8,624 nt of DNA from an uncultured Eubacteriales bacterium (lineage in GTDB: Bacteria > Bacillota > Clostridia > Oscillospirales > Ruminococcaceae). Location: the NCBI GenBank assembly GCA_902493155.1, contig CABUOE010000089.1, positions 1-8,624 on the forward strand. Direction: 5' to 3'. Positions 1 to 6,406 of this stretch are shown here, in pieces. The translations under genes were made by a program, and so were the position numbers. Every line of letters starts with the position of its first letter. The stretch's first letter is position 1. The notes under the pieces were generated by a model. It saw only the letters and a list, made by a program, of their open reading frames with translations. It made no database searches and had not been told where the DNA came from.

Positions 1-41
1 TGTTCGCCGGGTCGGGCAGAGCATCTGAAGGCAGGTATCCA

Positions 42-632
42 ATGGCAAGAGTAGACATCCGGGAAGTCAAGAAAAAACTGCGGGCGGAATTTAAGGATCT
101 GCGGCGCAAGATGCCTTTCGAGGAAAAAAACAGGAAGGACATGGCGATTCTCGATAGGGTTTTGAAGCTGCCGGAGTATAGAAACGCTAAAATCCTTCTT
201 ACTTATGTCTCTACTGACATCGAAGTGGACACCAAAGCCCTTATTGAGCAGGCTCTGCTGGACGGAAAAACCGTGGCGGTGCCCCGCTGCACACCGGGTA
301 AGATCGACATGAAGTTCTACATCATCCGTTCCCTGGGCGATTTGGAACCGGGAGCCTTTGGGGTACTGGAGCCGCCTCCTGAGCGGTGTCGGGAACTGAA
401 GGCATTTGAGGGGTCCGTTTGTATCCTGCCGGGCCTTGGATTCGACATCCAGGGATACCGATTAGGGTATGGCAAGGGGTACTATGACCGCTTTCTGTCC
501 AAATACGACGGGAAAAATATAGGGGTTTGCTACAATATTTGTCTAAAATCGTTGCTCCCTCACGGAAGATATGATAAAATGGTCGATATACTGGTAACAG
601 ATAAATTTGTGAAACGGTTTCACGGAAAATAG
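42..632 (+). CDS. 5-formyltetrahydrofolate cyclo-ligase (5,10-methenyltetrahydrofolate synthetase)
   Basis: This cytoplasmic enzyme of one-carbon metabolism uses ATP to convert 5-formyl-THF to 5,10-methenyl-THF, returning a stored folate to the active pool. The 196-residue length is normal for the family. The N-terminus is the usual basic helix (residues 6-24, rich in Lys and Arg). LLTYVSTDIEVDT (52-64) matches the early conserved strand, and GVLEPPP (107-113) the conserved G-x-x-EP stretch. PGLGFD (130-135) followed by RLGYGKGYYDRFL (140-152) is the family's nucleotide-binding signature. The start is the ATG at 42, with a weak AAGG about 10 nt upstream. The frame stays open to the window edge, so a longer form cannot be excluded, but the protein starts where family members normally do. 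MltG follows after 31 nt and is probably co-transcribed. The family call is near certain. Confidence 0.95.
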   Translation: MARVDIREVKKKLRAEFKDLRRKMPFEEKNRKDMAILDRVLKLPEYRNAKILLTYVSTDIEVDTKALIEQALLDGKTVAVPRCTPGKIDMKFYIIRSLGDLEPGAFGVLEPPPERCRELKAFEGSVCILPGLGFDIQGYRLGYGKGYYDRFLSKYDGKNIGVCYNICLKSLLPHGRYDKMVDILVTDKFVKRFHGK

Positions 633-663
633 AGCCGGGGGTTTCCGGCAGAGGAGAAAAAGC

Positions 664-1929
664 ATGGACGAAAAAAACAAGGAAGGAATGGAACCGGGAA
701 TGGAAGACACCGGGACTTTTCCCCTCTATGACAGCGATGAACAGTTTGACGGACCTCGAGAGCCCTTGGAACAGACGATGCCCTTCGATTCTCAGAAAGC
801 GAAGGAACAGCGGGAAACCGGCGCCTATGCCGTGGGGACGTTCGGAGAGGAGCCGCCCCGAAGAAAGCGCAAAAAAGTGCGCCGCAAAGGCAAAATCTAT
901 TCGATTGTCTATATTTTAGTAGTGCTGGCGGTCTGCGCGGTGATTTCTTATTTCTGCATCAGTGCCATTAACGACGTTTTAGCAGTGACTAAGCCTGATA
1001 AGGCCATTGAAATCGTCATTCCCGAAGGGGCCACCACTAAGGAGATCAGCAATATCCTCCATGATGAGGGGCTTATCAAATACCCGTGGATTTTTGAGAA
1101 GATATCCGGTTACGAAAATTACGACGGAAAATACGCCGAAGGTGAGCACGTGCTCAATACAAACATGGGCTATACCATCATGATGCGGACGATGCAGAAA
1201 TCCAACCAGCGGGAGACGGTGACGGTCACCATCCCGGAGGGACTGCCGCTGAACAAAGTTGCGCGGATTCTCAGCGAAAACGGCGTCTGCGAAGCTGCAG
1301 ACTTTATGTCCAAGGTGAACTCCACCGATTTCGGCTTCGATTTTGAACAGCAGATTCCAGACGACAGCAGGATTTTCTACAAGATGGAGGGCTATCTTTT
1401 CCCCGACACCTATGAGTTTTATAAAGGAGATTCGCCCCTCAACGTCATCCGCAAGATGCTTGTGAACTTTGATTCCAAGATTTCCGCTGATGTGAAGGAC
1501 TTGATGACAAAGCAGGGCATGGACCTCCATGAACTGCTGACTATCGCGTCCATCGTCCAGGCGGAGGCCCCCAATGTGGAGGAGATGAAAAAGGTCGCGT
1601 CGGTTTACTTAAACCGCCTAAACGACCCGGCCACCTTCCCGCGGCTGGATGCCGACCCTACCAGAGATTACGCCACTGAGCAGATTCTTGGAAATCAGGG
1701 CAGCCAGGAAATCGCCGATGCCTATAACACCTATGTGGGCAACGGTTTGCCGCCCGGACCTATCAACAACCCCGGATTAGATGCCATCATGGCGGTGCTT
1801 CAGCCGGAGGACACCTCGTACTACTTCTTCTGCACCGATCTGCGTACGGGTGAGTTCTATTATGCCGAGACGCTGGAAGAACACAACCAAAACGTCCAGA
1901 AAGCGGGCCTTCGCCAGAACGCTCGGTAA
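664..1929 (+). CDS. mltG: Endolytic murein transglycosylase MltG (YceG-like)
   Basis: MltG is a membrane-anchored lytic transglycosylase that cleaves nascent glycan strands inside the chain and is thought to set strand length during wall synthesis. The 421 residues comprise a cytoplasmic tail (1-77), acidic at first and ending in a very basic run at 66-77; one membrane helix (about 78-103); and an extracytoplasmic YceG domain. The YceG domain starts with a LysM-like part (about 115-200: VIPEGATTKEISNIL, then TIPEGLPLNKVARIL). EGYLFPDTY (242-250) is a family hallmark. In ASIVQAEA (295-302), Glu301 lines up with the catalytic Glu of E. coli MltG (ASIVEKET); the first Glu of that motif is Gln here. 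NTYVGNGLPPGPINNPG (355-371) is the conserved C-terminal signature. GAGGAG lies 7 nt before the ATG. It follows the cyclo-ligase by 31 nt and precedes a terminator-like hairpin. Confidence 0.97.
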   Translation: MDEKNKEGMEPGMEDTGTFPLYDSDEQFDGPREPLEQTMPFDSQKAKEQRETGAYAVGTFGEEPPRRKRKKVRRKGKIYSIVYILVVLAVCAVISYFCISAINDVLAVTKPDKAIEIVIPEGATTKEISNILHDEGLIKYPWIFEKISGYENYDGKYAEGEHVLNTNMGYTIMMRTMQKSNQRETVTVTIPEGLPLNKVARILSENGVCEAADFMSKVNSTDFGFDFEQQIPDDSRIFYKMEGYLFPDTYEFYKGDSPLNVIRKMLVNFDSKISADVKDLMTKQGMDLHELLTIASIVQAEAPNVEEMKKVASVYLNRLNDPATFPRLDADPTRDYATEQILGNQGSQEIADAYNTYVGNGLPPGPINNPGLDAIMAVLQPEDTSYYFFCTDLRTGEFYYAETLEEHNQNVQKAGLRQNAR

Positions 1930-1959
1930 GCGCTGGATTTGAGACTGTAAACGATTTTT

Positions 1960-2010
1960 CCCTTCTCCTTTCCCATAGGGCTGCTGCGGGAAGGGGGAAG
2001 GGTTCTCGTT
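1960..2010 (+). terminator. Terminator-like hairpin after mltG
   Basis: The arms 1960-1974 and 1988-2002 pair over 15 positions, 13 of them Watson-Crick and two G-U, around a 13-nt loop. A modest T-rich tail (TTCTCGTTTGT) follows. The hairpin begins about 30 nt after the mltG stop and ends about 50 nt before the U32 gene. The tail is interrupted by C and G, so termination may be partial. It could equally be a processing or attenuation hairpin between two linked genes. Confidence 0.45.
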
Positions 2011-2050
2011 TGTACCCGCGGCAATCAAGAAGTTTGGAGGAATGAACACG

Positions 2051-3268
2051 ATGATGACAAAGCCGGAAGTACTGGCTCCCGTAGGGGACATGGAACGGCT
2101 CAGGGCTGCCATTCGCTTTGGGGCGGACGCTGTCTACCTGGGAAGCACTGAGTATGGCATGCGGGCGGCTTCGGCGAATTTTCATATGGACGATCTGAAA
2201 GCGGCCGTCCAATACGCCCATGAGCGGGACGTGCGGGTTTACCTCACCTGCAACACCCTGCCGAACAACAGGGAAATGGAACGGCTGGGGGAATTTCTCC
2301 AAAATGCCGCAGGCTGCGGAGTGGATGCCTTTATCGTCAGCGACATCGGCGTGCTGGCCACGGCAAAGAAAGCGGCCCCCCAGGTGGAAATCCACATTTC
2401 CACCCAAGCGGGCATCGTCAACGCGGTGACAGCCACAGAATTTTATAAAATGGGGGCCAAGCGGGTGGTGCTGGCCCGGGAGCTGTCTCTGGAGGATATC
2501 CGCTACATTCGAGACCACACTCCATCAGAGCTCGAAATCGAGGTTTTTGTTCACGGGGCAATGTGCATGTCCTTTTCGGGGAGGTGTCTGTTGTCAAACT
2601 ATATGGCCCATCGGGACGCCAACCGGGGCGAATGCGCCCAGCCCTGTCGGTGGGGATATTACCTGGTGGAGGAGAAGCGCCTAGACCAGCCTATGCCTAT
2701 CATGGAAAACGAGCAGGGGACGTACATTTTAAACGCAAAAGACCTCTGTATGCTGGAGTACATCGATAAGGCGATCGAGGCGGGGGCCACTTCGCTGAAA
2801 ATCGAGGGACGGGCCAAATCGTCCTACTATGTTTCGACGGTGACAAACGCCTACCGGATTGCGGTGGACAGCTATCTTGAAAGTCCCCAAAATTGGAAAT
2901 TAGAGCCCTGGCTCATGGACGAGGTGCGGAAGGTAAGCCACAGAGATTATTCTACAGGGTTCTATTTCGGACGGCCCCAGGAGGGACAGCGGTACGACAC
3001 CGGCGGCTACATCCGCAATTGTGATATCGTGGCGGTGGTGGACTGCTGGAAGGATGGAGTGGCCTACTGCACCCAGAAAAACAAGTTTTTTGCGGGGGAT
3101 CAGGTGGAACTGCTGGAGCCGGGGAAACGGCCGGTGGAAATTGCCATTACAGAGCTTTATAACGAGGCTGGGGAAGCCATTGATGACACGAAACATGCCC
3201 ATATGAAGTTTTCTTTTCCACTTAAAACCCCTGTGGCGGAGGGAACGATTATCCGCAAGGATGTATAG
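2051..3268 (+). CDS. U32 family peptidase-like protein, probable tRNA U34 hydroxylation protein (TrhP/YegQ type)
   Basis: The PROSITE-style U32 signature is fully present: E-x-F-x2-G-A-M-C-x4-G-x-C-x-L-S, spanning EVFVHGAMC to GRCLLS at residues 164-182 of this start. Four cysteines (two in the signature, two in GECAQPC) are spaced like the iron-sulfur ligands proposed for TrhP/RlhA relatives. The N-terminus, PEVLAPVGDMERLRAAIRFGADAVYLG, is the usual TIM-barrel entry, and LNAKDLCML plus SLKIEGRAKSSYYV are typical mid-domain blocks. Despite the name, characterised bacterial members TrhP/YegQ act in prephenate-dependent hydroxylation of tRNA U34. B. subtilis carries trhP1/trhP2 (yrrN/yrrO) beside mltG (yrrL), so the context supports this over a collagenase role, although I see only one copy here. 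An ATG at 2042 is in frame, but GGAGG (2036-2040) is only 1 nt from it. The ATG at 2051, 10 nt away, is the better start, giving 405 residues. Confidence 0.9.
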   Translation: MMTKPEVLAPVGDMERLRAAIRFGADAVYLGSTEYGMRAASANFHMDDLKAAVQYAHERDVRVYLTCNTLPNNREMERLGEFLQNAAGCGVDAFIVSDIGVLATAKKAAPQVEIHISTQAGIVNAVTATEFYKMGAKRVVLARELSLEDIRYIRDHTPSELEIEVFVHGAMCMSFSGRCLLSNYMAHRDANRGECAQPCRWGYYLVEEKRLDQPMPIMENEQGTYILNAKDLCMLEYIDKAIEAGATSLKIEGRAKSSYYVSTVTNAYRIAVDSYLESPQNWKLEPWLMDEVRKVSHRDYSTGFYFGRPQEGQRYDTGGYIRNCDIVAVVDCWKDGVAYCTQKNKFFAGDQVELLEPGKRPVEIAITELYNEAGEAIDDTKHAHMKFSFPLKTPVAEGTIIRKDV

Positions 3269-3358
3269 GGATAAAATACCTGGATATATCTAGTGAATCA
3301 GGGAAAATTTCCTTAAAAGTTTGTATACACCGGCTCCAAGAGAAAGGACGACTGCAAC

Positions 3359-3955
3359 GTGACAAAAAAACAGCAAGGCAATTTTAAATGCGGCATCGGG
3401 TATCTGACCGGCCAGACCTATCTCAATTTATTTTTAGCGACCATCTACTCGATGATTTTATGCGGGACCATCAAGTTCCTGTTCGAGGACAGATGGTGGG
3501 CGCTGCTGCTCATGGGAGTGGTCTGCCTCGTACTGGACGGGGGCATGGTCTATCAATTCATGTGGCGACAGGGGGACAAGGAAGCGAATTACATCCAGTT
3601 CGGGCGGATCGAGAGAGAACCGTACAAAGGACTGAAGGTCGGGCTTCTCGCTATGATTCCCTACGGGATCATGGACGTAGTGCTGGCGCTGTCCCTTGCC
3701 AAAATCCTGCCCTTCGACTTTTTGCGGACCTTCCGCATCCTCAATGCGCCGCTTTATGGGTTTATGAAGCTCATTCACCGAGACTGGGGCTGGGCGACGG
3801 CGTCGACGCCGGGGCTTTCCTGGGGGGCGTTTGTCATTTTGGCGCTGATGCCGCTGATTTATGTGGCATTTTGTACTGTGGGGTACGAACTGGGCGTGCG
3901 GCACATTTCTATTAAGGAAAGACTGGTTTATAGGCAGGAAAATAAGGCGGAATAA
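3359..3955 (+). CDS. Hypothetical four-helix membrane protein
   Basis: I do not recognise this 198-residue protein. It has four strongly hydrophobic stretches, at about residues 21-42, 46-69, 93-118 and 154-178, with short charged connectors. The Lys/Arg-rich N-terminus (MTKKQQGNFK) and C-terminus (IKERLVYRQENKAE) suggest both ends face the cytoplasm. A hydrophobic but interrupted segment at 120-139 could be an amphipathic or re-entrant helix. No catalytic motif or known transporter signature is visible. The start is GTG, with AAGGA 10 nt upstream. It lies 90 nt after the U32 gene and 139 nt before the amidase, so it may be its own unit; no convincing sigma-A promoter was found, only a TATACA at 3324-3329 without a matching -35 box. 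Codon use looks like its neighbours. The gene call is firm; the function is unknown. Confidence 0.85.
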   Translation: MTKKQQGNFKCGIGYLTGQTYLNLFLATIYSMILCGTIKFLFEDRWWALLLMGVVCLVLDGGMVYQFMWRQGDKEANYIQFGRIEREPYKGLKVGLLAMIPYGIMDVVLALSLAKILPFDFLRTFRILNAPLYGFMKLIHRDWGWATASTPGLSWGAFVILALMPLIYVAFCTVGYELGVRHISIKERLVYRQENKAE

Positions 3956-3966
3956 AGCTTTACCCG

Positions 3967-3998
3967 CTGGCATCCTTTAGCCGGAGATCGAATCCCGG
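3967..3998 (+). other. Two overlapping, mutually exclusive small hairpins
   Basis: CTGGC (3967-3971) can pair with GCCGG (3980-3984), one pair being G-U. Alternatively CCGGAGAT (3981-3988) can fold with ATCCCGG (3992-3998), with one bulged A. The two folds share bases 3981-3984, so they exclude each other. No T-run follows, so this is not a typical terminator. It sits just after the membrane-protein stop and may be chance structure. Confidence 0.2.
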
Positions 3999-4094
3999 AA
4001 TCTAGTTATATCGCCATAAAGGCTGTCCACTCATATTCTCCCGGCATACCGAATAAGCTTTAAAAAAGATTCTGTATGCAAAGGGTGGGTTTTG

Positions 4095-4832
4095 ATGAGA
4101 AAAAGTCGTCATGGGGGGTTGCTGACCGTTTCTGCGGTACTGCTGGCGGTGGTTATGTTTTTTGTCGCGGCGAGTCAGGTAAAGGAACATCTTTCCGCGG
4201 CGGGGGAGCCGTCCCAGTTCCGGAAAGTCATTATCGACCCGGGCCACGGCGGCATGGACGGCGGCGCCATTGGAACCGGCGGCGTCATCGAAAAGGACAT
4301 CAATCTCGCCATCTCTCTAAAGCTTCGGAGCCTGCTGGAAATCCAGGGATACGAGGTGCTGATGACAAGAGATACCGACGTGTCCATTTACGACGATGGC
4401 ATCAAGGGCATCGGCAAGCAAAAAAAATCCGATATGTACAATCGACTGAAGCTCATCGAGAAAAATCCGGATGCTATCGTCCTTTCCATTCATCAAAACC
4501 AGTTTCCTCAATCGAAATATCATGGGGCACAGATGTTTTACGGCAAAAAGAATCCCCTGAGCAAGGAAATTGCCCAGTCGATTCAGAAAACCTTTGCCTC
4601 AGAGCTTCAACCTGACAACACTAGGGAAATCAAGCCCGGCGGCAAGGACCTGTTTTTGCTGTATCGGAGTGAAAACCCCATTGTGCTGGTGGAATGCGGT
4701 TTTATTTCCAATCCGGAAGAGTGTGGGAATTTATTAAATGAGGAATACCAAAGCAAGGTGGCGTTTGTGATTTACAGCGGCCTTGTCAAAGAATTAGGAA
4801 ACGATCAGCAGATTGAGGATCAGGTCGGCTGA
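4095..4832 (+). CDS. cwlD: N-acetylmuramoyl-L-alanine amidase, CwlD-like (Amidase_3)
   Basis: This is a zinc amidase that removes the peptide stem from N-acetylmuramic acid. In spore formers CwlD acts with the deacetylase PdaA to make muramic delta-lactam in spore cortex, which marks cortex for lysis at germination. From the ATG at 4095 it has 245 residues. A hydrophobic anchor or uncleaved signal spans 8-27, followed by a short linker. The Amidase_3 domain starts at VIIDPGHGGMDGG (45-57, zinc ligand His51). Next come Glu66 in IEKDINLAI (second ligand), SIHQNQF (131-137, His133, third ligand) and VLVECGFISNPEE (197-209, catalytic Glu200). The short size, single domain and the HQNQF...YHGAQMFY block fit CwlD better than a multi-domain vegetative amidase; that assignment is inference. 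An in-frame TTG lies 3 nt upstream, but the ATG has the better spacing to AGGGTGGG (4082-4089). RadA follows after 40 nt. Confidence 0.88.
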   Translation: MRKSRHGGLLTVSAVLLAVVMFFVAASQVKEHLSAAGEPSQFRKVIIDPGHGGMDGGAIGTGGVIEKDINLAISLKLRSLLEIQGYEVLMTRDTDVSIYDDGIKGIGKQKKSDMYNRLKLIEKNPDAIVLSIHQNQFPQSKYHGAQMFYGKKNPLSKEIAQSIQKTFASELQPDNTREIKPGGKDLFLLYRSENPIVLVECGFISNPEECGNLLNEEYQSKVAFVIYSGLVKELGNDQQIEDQVG

Positions 4833-4872
4833 GCAAACAATCGAAATGGACGGGAAAGGGCAGGAATGAGCG

Positions 4873-6246
4873 ATGGCCAAGGCGAAAGACCTGTATGTAT
4901 GCAGGGAATGCGGATATGAGACGGTAAAATGGATGGGGAAATGCCCGGCTTGCTCGGCGTGGAACACCTTTGAACAGGTGACGCCCATGGCTGCTTCCCC
5001 GGCAGTGTCCGGTTCCCGGGGCGGGGGAAAGCCGGCGGCGGTTTCCCATATCGGGGAAATCCACTCCCAGGAGGATATCCGGTATCTGACCGGGATTTCC
5101 GAACTGGACCGGGTGCTGGGAGGGGGACTCGTCAAGGGCTCTCTGCTGCTGCTGGGCGGCGACCCGGGCATCGGGAAATCGACCCTGTTATTGCAGGTGT
5201 CCCAGTCGCTGGGACAGGGGCTTAAGGTGCTCTATGTGTCGGGGGAGGAATCAGCAAAGCAGATCAAGCTCCGGGCGACGAGGCTCGGAGTAACCGCTGA
5301 GAATCTGTTTATTTTGGCTCACAACGACTTGGAGACTATCATCGCTACCATTACGAACGAACAGCCTCAGGTGGTGATCATCGACTCCATCCAGACTATG
5401 GTGCTTTCGGGGGTAGCTTCCTCGGCGGGAAGCGTTTCGCAGGTGCGGGAATGCACTAATGCCCTGCTGGCAGTTGCCAAGGAAAACGACATCTCTATCA
5501 TTTTGGTGGGACACGTGACCAAAGAGGGAAATCTGGCGGGGCCGCGGGTCTTAGAGCACATTGTGGACGCGGTTTTCTTTTTCGAGGGGGACGAGCACCA
5601 CAGCTACCGTATTCTTCGGGCGGTAAAAAACCGGTACGGGGCCACCAATGAAATTGCGGTGTTTGAGATGCGGGACAAGGGCCTTACTGAGGTCAAAAAC
5701 CCGTCGGCCATGCTGCTCAAAGAGCGGCCCCAGGACGTTTCCGGGAGCTGTGTCGTCTGCGTGTTGGAGGGAAGTCGCCCGGTGCTGGCCGAAGTTCAGG
5801 CGCTGATTACGAAAACCGGGTTCCCGTCCCCTCGCCGGATGGCGACGGGATTTGATTACAACCGGATGTCGCTGCTCATCGCTGTGCTGGAAAAGCGGGC
5901 TGGGTACTTCTTTGGAAACCTGGACGCTTATGTCAACGTGGTGGGCGGTTTGCGGCTGGACGAGCCGGCAACCGATCTGCCCATCGCCTTAGCTATGGTA
6001 TCGGGACTGCGGGATAAGCCGGTTCCGTCGGATACTTTTGCCATCGGAGAGGTTGGCCTGGGTGGGGAAATTCGTGGGGTCGTCCGGGTGGAGGACCGCA
6101 TCCGGGAAGGGGAGCGGATGGGCTTTAAACGCTGCATCCTGCCTCAGTCGTCCCTGGAACAGCTAGGTGGTATCCGGTTTGATTTGGAACTCATTGGCGT
6201 GAGGGACATCCGGGAGGCACTTCGGGCCATACAAAAAGAATCATAA
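4873..6246 (+). CDS. radA: DNA repair protein RadA
   Basis: RadA (Sms) is a RecA-like hexameric ATPase that drives branch migration of recombination intermediates in DNA repair and, in some species, transformation. The 457 residues match the family's usual length. The N-terminal zinc finger is C10-x2-C13 with C24-x2-C27 (CREC...CPAC). Walker A is GGDPGIGKST (95-104), and Walker B is VVIIDS (167-172). The RadA-specific KNRFG motif appears as KNRYG (252-256), a conservative Phe-to-Tyr change. The C-terminal Lon-like domain runs from about 290 to the end (VLAEVQALITKTGFPSPRR, GDPxxDLPIALAM-type block at 364-375, GEVGLGGEIRGV at 392-403). AGGA lies 7 nt before the ATG. It follows cwlD closely, probably in the same transcript, and ends about 8 nt before a strong hairpin. 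Confidence 0.98.
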   Translation: MAKAKDLYVCRECGYETVKWMGKCPACSAWNTFEQVTPMAASPAVSGSRGGGKPAAVSHIGEIHSQEDIRYLTGISELDRVLGGGLVKGSLLLLGGDPGIGKSTLLLQVSQSLGQGLKVLYVSGEESAKQIKLRATRLGVTAENLFILAHNDLETIIATITNEQPQVVIIDSIQTMVLSGVASSAGSVSQVRECTNALLAVAKENDISIILVGHVTKEGNLAGPRVLEHIVDAVFFFEGDEHHSYRILRAVKNRYGATNEIAVFEMRDKGLTEVKNPSAMLLKERPQDVSGSCVVCVLEGSRPVLAEVQALITKTGFPSPRRMATGFDYNRMSLLIAVLEKRAGYFFGNLDAYVNVVGGLRLDEPATDLPIALAMVSGLRDKPVPSDTFAIGEVGLGGEIRGVVRVEDRIREGERMGFKRCILPQSSLEQLGGIRFDLELIGVRDIREALRAIQKES

Positions 6247-6253
6247 GGGAAAA

Positions 6254-6290
6254 ACGGGAATTCGTTTAAACGGATTCCCGTCAATTGTTT
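6254..6290 (+). terminator. Intrinsic terminator after radA
   Basis: 6254-6267 is complementary to 6268-6281 across 14 positions with one G-U pair, so the stem is practically continuous with a 4-nt TTAA-type loop. The segment TCAATTGTTT follows. An A-run precedes the stem (GGGAAAAACGGG), so it could also stop transcription coming from the other side. It lies directly after the radA stop and upstream of a clear new promoter. Confidence 0.72.
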
Positions 6291-6341
6291 ATCTGCCCAA
6301 ATATTGGAATGAAATTGTAATTATATTTTACCGTTTTGTAT

Positions 6342-6370
6342 TAGACGGATGATTGAATTTATAGTATAAT
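6342..6370 (+). promoter_or_regulatory. Sigma-A-type promoter of the deacetylase gene
   Basis: A perfect -10 box TATAAT (6365-6370) sits 17 nt after TAGACG (6342-6347), which matches four of six bases of TTGACA. The surrounding DNA is unusually AT-rich for this window. The expected transcript start near 6377 leaves a short leader with AAAGGAGGGGG, 6 nt before the ATG at 6407. It falls between the radA terminator and the next gene. Confidence 0.7.
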
Positions 6371-6406
6371 ATTATCATATTGTTTCGGCAGGAAAGGAGG
6401 GGGAGC

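Noticed and set aside
1..41. Possible end of an upstream gene
   Set aside because: Only short open stretches in other frames are visible (one stops at 26-28, another at 52-54); too little sequence to identify a gene.
1787..2518. A 243-codon - strand frame across the mltG/U32 junction
   Set aside because: It covers parts of two well-supported + strand genes and the hairpin between them; its translation is low-complexity in His, Arg and Pro with no motif.
3388..3915. A 175-codon + strand frame inside the membrane-protein gene
   Set aside because: Its translation is rich in Arg, His and Pro with no domain-like pattern. The overlapping frame at 3359 has a ribosome site and clean membrane helices, so this is a shadow.
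3985..4000. GATCGAATCCCGG resembling a tRNA T-arm
   Set aside because: The flanking stem does not form a 5-bp T-stem around a 7-nt loop, and no acceptor, D or anticodon arms are present nearby.
4032..4078. CATATT, CATACC and GAATA boxes resembling sigma-E or sigma-G promoter parts before cwlD
   Set aside because: The spacings between candidate -35 and -10 boxes (about 7 or 19 nt) do not fit either consensus, so I cannot support a promoter.
6380..6406. TTG-initiated N-terminal extension of the deacetylase
   Set aside because: It would begin within a few bases of the expected transcript start and would translate the GGAGG ribosome site itself; the ATG at 6407 is ideally placed.
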